The translations under genes were made by a program, and so were the position numbers. Below, piece by piece: positions 1-7,065 of a stretch of 64,000 nt of DNA. The stretch comes from Anaerolineae bacterium CG2_30_57_67 (GTDB lineage Bacteria; Chloroflexota; Anaerolineae; Anaerolineales; Villigracilaceae): NCBI GenBank assembly GCA_001872455.1, contig MNXJ01000084.1, positions 42,294 through 106,293 on the forward strand. The letters are read 5' to 3'. The notes beneath the pieces are model-generated. The model did not search any database, was not told the DNA's origin, and worked only from the letters and a program-made list of their open reading frames with translations. The stretch's first letter is position 1, and every line of letters begins with the position of its first letter.

Positions 1-1968
1 CACGAGCGCCTGATGAGCCGCCTGCAAAAGTACATCAGCGACCCCAAAAGCGTTCCGATGTTGCAAGACGCCCTCATTACGCAGCGTGAGGGGCGCTACG
101 TCATTCCCCTGCGCGCCGAATTTAAGGGGCAAATCAAATCCATCGTCCACGACCAATCCTCCAGCGGCGCAACGCTCTTCGTCGAGCCGCTGGCCGTTGT
201 TGAACTGAACAACACCTACCGCGAAACACAAATTGCCGAGCGCAACGAAATTTTGCGTATTTTGGCCGAAGTTTCGATGCAGGTTGGCCTGGCAGCGAGT
301 GAAATCATCCCCGGCATCGAAGCCCTGGCCCAAATTGACCTGGCCTTCGCCAAAGCCAAATACGCTGACGAAATCCGCGCCAATGAGCCGATCTTGCACA
401 GAGCGTCGCAAGTCAAACGTCAAACGTCAGACCTTCAACCGTTGATTTTCGATTCGCCAACCATCAGGTTCTACAAAGCCCGCCACCCATTGCTTGACCC
501 AGCCACAGCCGTCGCCAACGATATTGACCTGCCGCCTGGCGCGCGCGCTGTCATCATCACCGGGCCAAACACTGGCGGCAAAACCGTCTCGCTGAAAACT
601 GTCGGACTGCTGGCGCTGATGGCCCAAAGCGGGTTGCACCTCCCGGCGCAAAGCGGCTCCGAAATCAGCCTGTTCGACGATGTTTTCGCCGATATTGGCG
701 ACGAACAGTCCATTGAGCAATCACTTTCCACCTTCAGCGGCCACATCACCAACATCATCCGCATTCTAAAAAAAATTGACGCTAATTCACTGGTCATTTT
801 CGACGAACTGGGCGCTGGCACCGACCCGCAGGAGGGCGCGGCGCTGGCGCGGGCGATTTTGCAGCACCTGCTGGAAAGCGGCTGTACCCTCTTTGTCGCT
901 ACACATTACCCGGAACTGAAAAGTTTCGCTCATAACACCGCTGGTGTGCTAAACGCCTCGCTCGAATTTGACGTAGCGACCCTGCGCCCCACCTACCGAT
1001 TGACACTCGGCCTGCCAGGGCGGTCCAACGCGCTGGCAATTGCCTTGCGGCTTGGCTTGCCCGAAAGCATCATCGCCGTAGCCCGAAGCGTGGTCAACCC
1101 GGATGAGCTGCGCACCGATAAACTGCTCGACGACATTCGCAAGGAACGCAACCGCGCCAGCCGTGAGCGTGAAAAAAGCGAAAAAATTCGCACCCGCGCC
1201 GAAGGACTCAACCACGAACTGTCTGCCCGCCTCGAAAACATTGAAGACGAGCGCCGCGAAACGATTGCCCGCGCCAAGGCAGAAGCCGAAATGGAAGTGG
1301 AAATTCTCAAGCGCAACCTGGGGCGGCTGAAAGCGGACTTAAAGAAACTCCGTCAACCGCTGGACGCGCTGAAAAAAGTGGAACAAAAAGTGGCGGCGCT
1401 GGAAGAAAAAATCGCGCAGCCGGTGGAAAGAAAGCCATTACAGGGCGAAAGTCAAAAATTACAGGAAGAAAGTATTCTGACAGGCGTGTTAAAATTGGGT
1501 GAAAAAGTGTTTTTGCACACCCTGGGCAGTGAAGGTATCATCACCTCGTTAAGTGAAACCGAAGCCGAAATACAAATTGGCGCACTGCGTATCAGGGCGA
1601 AGCTGGGAGAAATTCAGCGTAAAACAGACGAAATCGCGGATGTGCCGAAAGCAGGGAGTCAGCCATTGGTCACAGATACCAAAACTCTTCGGCCTGCAAC
1701 TTTTGACCAGCGCGCCTCGCCTGGCATGGAACTCGATATTCGCGGTCAGCGCGCCGAGGATGCCCTGCTGATGTTGGAAAGTTACCTCGACAAGGCTTAT
1801 TTATCGGGCTTGCCTTTTGTGCGCATCATTCACGGCAAAGGCACGGGGAAATTGCGTCAGGAGGTGCGCGCTGCGTTGAAAAACAATCCGCAAATCGCCA
1901 CCTACGAAGAAGGCCTGCCCAGCGAGGGCGGCGATGGTGTGACCGTGGCGAAAATGGTGAAAGACTAA
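1..1968 (+). CDS. mutS2: Endonuclease MutS2 (5'-truncated by window edge)
   Basis: MutS-family ATPase with a C-terminal Smr nuclease domain; family members suppress recombination or act in ribosome rescue. The frame is open from base 1, so the N-terminus lies outside; about 655 of the usual ~780 residues are present. Seen: Walker A GPNTGGKT (about nt 562-585), Walker B/D-loop VIFDELGAGTDP (about nt 793-830), signature region STFSGH, a charged coiled coil (about nt 1130-1420) and a C-terminal Smr domain with ELDIRGQRAEDA and the HGKGTGKLR loop (nt 1729-1960). A terminator hairpin starts just after the stop. Paralogue MutS1 is excluded by the Smr domain and lack of a mismatch-binding domain. 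Confidence 0.96.
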   Translation, partial: HERLMSRLQKYISDPKSVPMLQDALITQREGRYVIPLRAEFKGQIKSIVHDQSSSGATLFVEPLAVVELNNTYRETQIAERNEILRILAEVSMQVGLAASEIIPGIEALAQIDLAFAKAKYADEIRANEPILHRASQVKRQTSDLQPLIFDSPTIRFYKARHPLLDPATAVANDIDLPPGARAVIITGPNTGGKTVSLKTVGLLALMAQSGLHLPAQSGSEISLFDDVFADIGDEQSIEQSLSTFSGHITNIIRILKKIDANSLVIFDELGAGTDPQEGAALARAILQHLLESGCTLFVATHYPELKSFAHNTAGVLNASLEFDVATLRPTYRLTLGLPGRSNALAIALRLGLPESIIAVARSVVNPDELRTDKLLDDIRKERNRASREREKSEKIRTRAEGLNHELSARLENIEDERRETIARAKAEAEMEVEILKRNLGRLKADLKKLRQPLDALKKVEQKVAALEEKIAQPVERKPLQGESQKLQEESILTGVLKLGEKVFLHTLGSEGIITSLSETEAEIQIGALRIRAKLGEIQRKTDEIADVPKAGSQPLVTDTKTLRPATFDQRASPGMELDIRGQRAEDALLMLESYLDKAYLSGLPFVRIIHGKGTGKLRQEVRAALKNNPQIATYEEGLPSEGGDGVTVAKMVKD

Positions 1969-2012
1969 AAAAGCGCCCGCTGGCAGGAAATCCTGTCGGC
2001 GGGCGTCTTTTT
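1969..2012. terminator. Rho-independent terminator, probably bidirectional
   Basis: GC-rich stem (gcgcccgc / gcgggcgt, with a further partly paired tggcagg / cctgtcg) flanked by an A run on the left and a T run on the right. It sits between the convergent mutS2 and cytochrome b genes, so it can serve both strands. Confidence 0.85.
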
Positions 2013-2025
2013 CATCGAAAGCAAG

Positions 2026-2889
2026 TTAAGGCTGAGGCGTTGGCGTTTGCGGCGAGTAGATCGGTCCGCCGACATCTTGAATTGGTACGGTAGTAATGGC
2101 GGTATTTTCGCTGGTAACGAAGTTGTAGACACCATAAAGCATGGCCGCGCTGATAACAATCGCAATCGGCCAGTAAATGCGTTGGCGTTTGGCGAGGGTG
2201 ACGGCATTAATGACCGGCTTGTCTATGCCCGCTTTGATGTCAGCCAGTTCGAGCGGGTGTTCGTGAAGCATTTCTTCTTCAGTCAGATGACCGGTCCACA
2301 TGGCTTTGTTGAGTGTTTTCAGGTGAACGCCATAGAAGTGCCACAGCAAAATTGCCAGCACGGCCAGCACCGCTTCAGCGCCGTGCGCGGCCTTGGCGGC
2401 GGGGATAAATTCGCCGGGCAGATACATGGTGGTGGCAATAGGATTCCACATCATGTAGCCGGTGATTGCCATGACAACCGTTCCCCACACAAACGCCCAG
2501 TACTCCGCTTTTTCTTCAAAGCCGTAGCGTCCCATTTGCGGGCGGGCCTTGGCAAAACCAAGATTGTATAAAAAGGCTTGCAGAGCGTCTTTGGCGTCTT
2601 GCAGACTGGGGAGCATGGTCAACCGGGCGCGTTCGACGTAGAATTTATAGCCGAACATCATCAGGTGATAGATGGTTCCCAGCATCAAAAATGTTGCAGC
2701 GACGTGATGAACCTGACGCAGGTTATCAACGTTGCCCAATAAATTTACAATTGCCTGCGAAATACCGCTGTCTGGATATTTTTGTGGCAAACCGGTCAAT
2801 CCCAAGGTGGAGAACGAAGTCAGCATCAGCACATGCTCAATGCGCCGGATGAGAGGAAATCGTTCAAAGGTGCTGGATGTTTTGCTCAT
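2026..2889 (-). CDS. Dihaem cytochrome b subunit (formate dehydrogenase gamma / NarI-like family)
   Basis: Integral membrane cytochrome b of 287 residues, similar to the gamma subunit of formate dehydrogenase and related quinone-reactive cytochromes b561. Four main hydrophobic helices are visible; candidate haem-ligand histidines lie in RIEHVLML (helix 1), VHHVAATFL (helix 2) and HGAEAVLAVLAILLWHFYGVH (last helix). C-terminal tail is Pro/Thr-rich. It follows the multihaem cytochrome c gene with an ATGA overlap (2886-2889), so the two are translationally coupled. Inferred role: electron transfer between the quinone pool and the extracytoplasmic cytochrome c. Direction of electron flow is not shown by the sequence. 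Confidence 0.85.
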   Translation of the reverse strand: MSKTSSTFERFPLIRRIEHVLMLTSFSTLGLTGLPQKYPDSGISQAIVNLLGNVDNLRQVHHVAATFLMLGTIYHLMMFGYKFYVERARLTMLPSLQDAKDALQAFLYNLGFAKARPQMGRYGFEEKAEYWAFVWGTVVMAITGYMMWNPIATTMYLPGEFIPAAKAAHGAEAVLAVLAILLWHFYGVHLKTLNKAMWTGHLTEEEMLHEHPLELADIKAGIDKPVINAVTLAKRQRIYWPIAIVISAAMLYGVYNFVTSENTAITTVPIQDVGGPIYSPQTPTPQP

Positions 2890-4040
2890 GCGTGGCTCTT
2901 ACCTTTCCGGCGGTCAATCAGACGCCGCGTGAAATCTGAAATGACGAAAATTGCCATGCCGCCCAGTACCGTTGGAATGAGAAATTGGTAAAACAAGTTG
3001 ATGTAATAAACGATGGGGTGTTTGGTCGGGCTGGCGATGTAATGCCCCATCCACGCATCGGGAAAATTTTCATTTAGCCCAGGGTGACATTTCTGGCATT
3101 TGGTCAATAGATTCTTTTTGAGCGCAATGCCCGTGCTGGGGTCGTCCACCCGGCTGATGTTATGAATGCCGTGGCAGTCGGTACAGACAGCCTTGTTGGT
3201 TGGCTGGTCGGGGTCGGTATTTTCAAACAAGGTTACGGTTGCGCCATGAAAATCGGCGACATACGTTGAATAGACTTTGGTGGATAGCCCATATTTATCC
3301 ATGATGGCTGCGTTGGTGTGGCACTTGGCGCATAACTTTGGTGTTTCGTTTCGAAACAACGTGGAGGTAGGGTTTTTGATATTATGCAACCCATGACAGT
3401 CGGTGCAGGTAGCGACATCGGTATTGCCCTCACCGATCAACGCTGAGCCATGCACGCTGGTTTTGTAGGCTTCATAAATAGCATTGTGGCACTGGGCGCA
3501 TGTCGCGGCGATGTCGGCTTTGGTCATTTCGGCAACGGGACGCGTCTCGTGCGGGTTGTGGCAGTCGGCACAAACGGCGGCATTCAGATTGCCGCCATCA
3601 ATATCCATCTGGTGAATGGACTCTAAAGTCAGTTTTTCTTCTTGACTATGGCACTGACTGCATGTCTGACTAAACTGAATCGTCACCTGGCGCGCTGATT
3701 TTGCCGTCTTTTCCGGGTGCGGAAACGCGGTGATATCGGTATGGCACGCTACGCAGGCGATTTCTTTTGTGCCGTGCGCGCTGGTTTTGAAGGCTTCGCC
3801 GTTGACGTACAGCGAAAGCGTTTCCCCGCTATCCAGCGGAACTTGCATGGCCTGCTGGGCGTGGCAGGCCAGACACATTTCATTGTTTGGCGCGGCGGTT
3901 TGAGCAATCGGGCGCGGGGCCTGCGCCGCAACTGCTGGTTGAGGCAGTAACGCTGTCGCCAGCGCTGCCACGCTCAGTCCGAGAATCATCAGCAGGATTC
4001 CCGTCCATCGCGCTCCAAAAAGCGGATATGGTCTTCTCAT
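2886..4040 (-). CDS. Membrane-anchored nine-haem cytochrome c (CxxCH x9)
   Basis: 384-residue secreted multihaem cytochrome. Nine CxxCH sites are seen in order (CLACH, CVACH, CSQCH, CADCH, CAQCH, CTDCH, CAKCH, CTDCH, CQKCH), preceded by an Arg-containing signal sequence and followed by one C-terminal transmembrane helix with a basic cytoplasmic tail. The start at 4040 is chosen because AGGAG lies 6 bases upstream and the signal peptide begins there; an in-frame upstream start at 4196 would add 52 residues ahead of the signal peptide. Coupled to the cytochrome b gene. Together they resemble a NrfBH/Cbc-type quinol-cytochrome c module. Substrate unknown; no terminal reductase gene is adjacent. 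Confidence 0.9.
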   Translation of the reverse strand: MRRPYPLFGARWTGILLMILGLSVAALATALLPQPAVAAQAPRPIAQTAAPNNEMCLACHAQQAMQVPLDSGETLSLYVNGEAFKTSAHGTKEIACVACHTDITAFPHPEKTAKSARQVTIQFSQTCSQCHSQEEKLTLESIHQMDIDGGNLNAAVCADCHNPHETRPVAEMTKADIAATCAQCHNAIYEAYKTSVHGSALIGEGNTDVATCTDCHGLHNIKNPTSTLFRNETPKLCAKCHTNAAIMDKYGLSTKVYSTYVADFHGATVTLFENTDPDQPTNKAVCTDCHGIHNISRVDDPSTGIALKKNLLTKCQKCHPGLNENFPDAWMGHYIASPTKHPIVYYINLFYQFLIPTVLGGMAIFVISDFTRRLIDRRKGKSHA

Positions 4041-4260
4041 TGCATTCTCCTGTGGCGAAAAATCATTGCGCCGGGCTTTTGCCTTGGCGTTTATACCAGG
4101 CAACTTGCGTATTGTAGATGACCGCGGGAAAGAATGAAATGATTGTTCGTCCTCGTTGTTTGAGATAAATGTCACAATTCCCCGCGCATTGGTCAAATTG
4201 CAAGAGGAAAACCGGTCGGTTGACGTGAATAGACACCCTTATTCTTACCTGGCTTGAATC
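4041..4260. other. Gene-free stretch upstream of the cytochrome c gene
   Basis: Holds the ribosome-binding site of the cytochrome c gene and the CRP/FNR-like site described separately. I see no convincing reading frame. Confidence 0.5.
4161..4176 (-). promoter_or_regulatory. CRP/FNR-family-like operator
   Basis: On the - strand the sequence reads TGTGA-N6-TCTCA, one mismatch from the symmetric CRP consensus TGTGA-N6-TCACA. It lies 120-135 bases upstream of the cytochrome c start codon, a position compatible with activation. No strong -10 is evident downstream, as expected if activator-dependent. A chance match is possible. Confidence 0.4.
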
Positions 4261-4292
4261 AAAAAAGCGGGAGCGTATAAACGCTCCCGCGT
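4261..4292 (-). terminator. Rho-independent terminator of rpsT
   Basis: Perfect 10-bp stem (gcgggagcgt / acgctcccgc, 4267-4290) with a 4-base loop. On the - strand it is followed by six Ts. It lies downstream of rpsT, separated from it by the nested palindromic element. Confidence 0.85.
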
Positions 4293-4301
4293 GATATCCA
4301 A

Positions 4302-4389
4302 CTAGTACCGGAACTTTCCGATTTTGTAGGGTAAAAACGGCGCAATTGCGCCGTTTTTACCCTACATCTTTATAAAGTTCCGGCACTAG
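4302..4389. repeat. MITE-like nested palindromic element
   Basis: An 88-bp element: outer inverted repeats (4302-4317 and 4374-4389, one mismatch, motif CCGGAACTT) surround a perfect 40-bp palindrome (4326-4365). Both edges carry CTAG, which could be a target duplication of the YTAR type used by some IS5-family elements. It separates rpsT from its terminator. No coding capacity. Alternative: a complex transcription or DNA-binding structure. Confidence 0.6.
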
Positions 4390-4401
4390 CCGCCAGTAAG
4401 A

Positions 4402-4668
4402 CTACGGTTGGACGGCGGCCAGCGCCTTCATCAGGCGGCTCTTACGGCGGGCAGCATTGTTCTTATGCACGACGCCCTGCCCAGCGGCCTTGTCGAGGCG
4501 GCTAATGGCTGCCAGCACGGCTTCTTTCGAGGCAACAGCATCGCTACCGGCCAGAGCGGCGCGCGCATCGCGCACAGCAGCGCGTGTGGTACCGCGAACA
4601 ACACGATTGCGCAGACGGCGTTTGTCGTTCTGCTTGTTACGTTTGATTTGCGACTTAATGTTTGCCAA
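4402..4668 (-). CDS. rpsT: Small ribosomal subunit protein bS20
   Basis: 88-residue, Lys/Arg-rich 16S rRNA-binding protein of the 30S subunit. Typical start (M)ANIKSQIKRNKQN and C-terminal HKNNAARRKSRL are visible. The start is a TTG at 4668, chosen because a strong GGAGGA Shine-Dalgarno lies 8-9 bases upstream and because bS20 proteins start with MANIKS; the in-frame ATG at 4752 lies upstream of the -35 element. Monocistronic, with its own promoter and terminator. TTG starts in rpsT are known and may contribute to autoregulation. Confidence 0.96.
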   Translation of the reverse strand: MANIKSQIKRNKQNDKRRLRNRVVRGTTRAAVRDARAALAGSDAVASKEAVLAAISRLDKAAGQGVVHKNNAARRKSRLMKALAAVQP

Positions 4669-4713
4669 GGTACTTCCTCCAAAAATAAATCTTGCCCATA
4701 ACAACGGGGCGAG

Positions 4714-4742
4714 ATTGTAACCCAGGGCGATAATTTTGTCCA
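4714..4742 (-). promoter_or_regulatory. Sigma-70-type promoter of rpsT
   Basis: - strand TGGACA (4737-4742), 17-bp spacer, TACAAT (4714-4719), ending about 45 bases before the TTG start. Both hexamers differ from consensus by one base. Confidence 0.75.
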
Positions 4743-5006
4743 GACTCCGCATTGAATCACGCAGGGGCTTCTTAAAGTCACGATGCTTTTTATCGCGAAT
4801 AGCGCGAATTGACGAATGGCGTGAACAACCCGATAAAATTTGTTGAATTTGCTCGTTCCCGTTATTCGCGCTGGATGTTTTTCGACTTTAAGAAAGCCCT
4901 GTTGCATCACGGAAAACATTGCACCTGTAGCGCCACAGGTGGCGTCTTGTCACGGCACCTCCTGGAAAACCATCATTTGCGCGTCTTGTTGTATTTTCGC
5001 CGGTGA
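4743..5006. other. Gene-free stretch between rpsT and the aminopeptidase
   Basis: No credible reading frame. A small hairpin (cacctgt / acaggtg, 4922-4941) is present. An extended -10 promoter for the downstream gene follows directly. Confidence 0.4.
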
Positions 5007-5012
5007 TATAAT
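5004..5012 (+). promoter_or_regulatory. Extended -10 promoter of the aminopeptidase gene
   Basis: TGATATAAT (extended -10, 5004-5012) with no good -35 (TTGTTG 15 bp upstream at best). The same 9-mer occurs before the riboswitch at 9304. Confidence 0.6.
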
Positions 5013-5042
5013 TTCGTCAACTTTTTGACAAGGAGAATAACC

Positions 5043-6146
5043 ATGAGCGATGCGCGTGTAGACAGGTTTGCGAAAATTCTAGTGGAGTATTCCGCCCGAT
5101 TAAAAGCGGGCGACCGGGTACTGATTGAAGGCACAACCGCCGCTGAGCCGCTGGTGAACGCCATCTTTCAGCATGCGCTGGAAGTAGGCGCACAGCCGCA
5201 TACGTTGATTGAATTCCCTGACCAGCAGGAGATTTTCTTCCGCAACGCCAATGGCGATCAGTTGGATTTTCCGCCCACGTTCATGAAATACGCCTACGAA
5301 AATTTCGAGTCGCGCATTCGTATTCATTCTCAGACCAATCCGCGTATGTTGTCGAGCGTGGACCCGGCCAAACTGGGACGCCGCCAAAAAGCGATGTCGT
5401 CCTTGCTGGAAACGCAGATACGACGCGGCGCCAGCGGCGAGTTAAAGTGGGTGACGACGCTTTTTCCCACTGATGGCTACGCCGTGGAAGCCGGAATGGG
5501 CCTGCGCGCCTATGAGGATTTCGTCTTCCGCGCCTGCCACGCCAACGAAGCCGACCCGGTTGCCTACTGGAAACAGGTCGAAGACGAGCAGAAGAAAATG
5601 ATTGAGCGAGTGCAGGGCCACAATCTGGTAACGCTGACCGGCCCCAACGTGGATTTAAGTCTGTCGGTCAAGGGGCGCACTTTCCTCAACTCGTGCGGCA
5701 CGCACAACATGCCGGATGGCGAAATTTATACCGGCCCGGTCGAAGATTCGGTCAACGGCTGGGTCAAATTCACCTACCCGGCCATTTACAACGGCGTCGC
5801 CGTCGAGGGCATTGAACTGACTTTCAATCAGGGGCGCGTGGAAAAGGCCAAGGCGCAAAAGAACGAAACCTACCTGCACGAGATGCTTCAGTCAGATGCC
5901 GGTTCGCGCTTTTTGGGCGAATTTGCCATCGGCACCAACTTTGAGATTAACAAATTCACCGGCAATATTCTTTTTGACGAGAAAATCGGCGGCACGTTCC
6001 ACATGGCGCTCGGCGCGGGCTACCCCGAAACCGGCTCGCATAACAAAAGTGTCATTCACTGGGATATGATTTGCGATATGCGTCAGGACGCCGAAATCGC
6101 CGTGGATGGCGAGGTGATTTATCGCAACGGCAAATTTGTGTTTTAG
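5043..6146 (+). CDS. M29-family aminopeptidase (AmpS/AmpT type)
   Basis: 367-residue cytoplasmic leucyl-type aminopeptidase of the thermophilic M29 family, which uses two divalent metals. The expected metal ligands are visible: Glu in MPDGEIYTGP, Glu in LGEFAIGTN, His in GTFHMALGAGY and the His/Asp pair in VIHWDM near the C-terminus. Length matches the family (about 360-410). The start at 5043 is supported by AAGGAG 7 bases upstream; an in-frame ATG 18 bases earlier lacks one. Single gene ended by a strong terminator. Likely housekeeping peptide turnover. Confidence 0.93.
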   Translation: MSDARVDRFAKILVEYSARLKAGDRVLIEGTTAAEPLVNAIFQHALEVGAQPHTLIEFPDQQEIFFRNANGDQLDFPPTFMKYAYENFESRIRIHSQTNPRMLSSVDPAKLGRRQKAMSSLLETQIRRGASGELKWVTTLFPTDGYAVEAGMGLRAYEDFVFRACHANEADPVAYWKQVEDEQKKMIERVQGHNLVTLTGPNVDLSLSVKGRTFLNSCGTHNMPDGEIYTGPVEDSVNGWVKFTYPAIYNGVAVEGIELTFNQGRVEKAKAQKNETYLHEMLQSDAGSRFLGEFAIGTNFEINKFTGNILFDEKIGGTFHMALGAGYPETGSHNKSVIHWDMICDMRQDAEIAVDGEVIYRNGKFVF

Positions 6147-6167
6147 CGCAAATTGGGTTTAAAAGTT

Positions 6168-6208
6168 AAATGGGTGAAGGCTCTTCAACCTTCACCCATT
6201 TTTTGTTT
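6168..6208. terminator. Bidirectional terminator between the aminopeptidase gene and lexA
   Basis: Perfect 13-bp stem (aaatgggtgaagg / ccttcacccattt) with an 8-base loop, followed by a T run on the + strand; the A-rich left flank allows use by lexA as well. Confidence 0.85.
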
Positions 6209-6221
6209 TTGAATGCGCTGA

Positions 6222-6950
6222 TTACATCGCCCCGGACGCAATTTTGCGAATGACCATCACCACTTTGCCGCGAATTTCCAGCGGTTCTTCTTTTGGAATA
6301 TAAATTGGTTCCATGGTCGGGTTGGCGGGCTGCAGGCGATAGCGGTTTTTCTCTTTGTAGAAATACTTGAGCGTGGTTTCGTCGCGTTCTGGCAACCAGA
6401 CGGCCACCATGTCGCCGTCTTTGGTTTCGGCGTTGCTGATTTGGCGCATGATGACGATATCGCCATCGTTGACCATCGCGTCAATCATGGAGGTGCCGCT
6501 CACTTCCAGCGCGAACAATTCCTCGGCTTTTTTGGCGGGCAACAGCGAGCGGGCGATTTCCACGCCTTCCTCCGGGCCGTAGTACGAAAAATCGGAGGCC
6601 GGGACCGGCATCGGCAGGCTGGCGCCAATTCGCCCGGCAAGTGGAATGCGGATCAGCTCGTTGATGGCTTGCGCCAGCGCTTGTACTGGCGCAGCAAAGG
6701 TGCTGCCCAGTTCAGCCAATCGTTCTGGCACGACGCGCATGCCGCGCGAAATATGCCGGTCGCGTTCGATATAGCCCCATTTTTCCAGCTGCTCCAGATA
6801 GTAGTTGACTACTGAAGTGGAAGAAATGCCGGTTTGTTCGCCAATCTCCCGAATCGACGGGGGATAGCCTTTATCCTGGTGTTCACCAAGAAAACCAAGA
6901 ATTTTGATATGTCGTTCACCAAGGCCTTTGCTTTTTCGCACCATCATCAT
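6222..6950 (-). CDS. lexA: LexA repressor, SOS regulator
   Basis: 242 residues: N-terminal winged helix (GYPPSIREIGEQTGISSTSVVNYYLEQLEKWGYI region, residues 28-61) and a C-terminal S24 self-cleavage domain. The Ala105-Gly106 cleavage site (PLAGRI) and the catalytic Ser154 (SGTSMID) and Lys195 (TTLKYF) are present, so the protein should respond to RecA-ssDNA. The start at 6950 is the first of three consecutive ATGs and follows AGGAG; the frame is open further upstream but that would run through the promoter. Its own promoter carries a LexA box, indicating autoregulation. Confidence 0.95.
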   Translation of the reverse strand: MMMVRKSKGLGERHIKILGFLGEHQDKGYPPSIREIGEQTGISSTSVVNYYLEQLEKWGYIERDRHISRGMRVVPERLAELGSTFAAPVQALAQAINELIRIPLAGRIGASLPMPVPASDFSYYGPEEGVEIARSLLPAKKAEELFALEVSGTSMIDAMVNDGDIVIMRQISNAETKDGDMVAVWLPERDETTLKYFYKEKNRYRLQPANPTMEPIYIPKEEPLEIRGKVVMVIRKIASGAM

Positions 6951-6998
6951 TTTTATTCTCCTGAGCCAAATCAATACTCGCTCAAACGTTCTAATAAA

Positions 6999-7027
6999 AT
7001 CATACACGAACATGCGTTCCATGTCAA
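6999..7027 (-). promoter_or_regulatory. lexA promoter with SOS box in the spacer
   Basis: - strand TTGACA (7022-7027), 17-bp spacer and TATGAT (6999-7004). The spacer contains GGAACGCATGTTCG (7007-7020), matching the Gram-positive-type LexA box CGAAC-N4-GTTCG at nine of ten symmetric positions. Binding would block the promoter directly. Confidence 0.88.
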
Positions 7028-7049
7028 GAGGGAATTTCTTACGACGCCG

Positions 7050-7058
7050 TGATAAAAT
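7050..7058 (+). promoter_or_regulatory. Extended -10 promoter of tex (near-leaderless)
   Basis: TGATAAAAT (7050-7058) ends 7 bases before the tex ATG, so the expected transcript would start at or within a base or two of the start codon. No Shine-Dalgarno is visible in the gap. Confidence 0.5.
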
Positions 7059-7065
7059 CGCCCCC

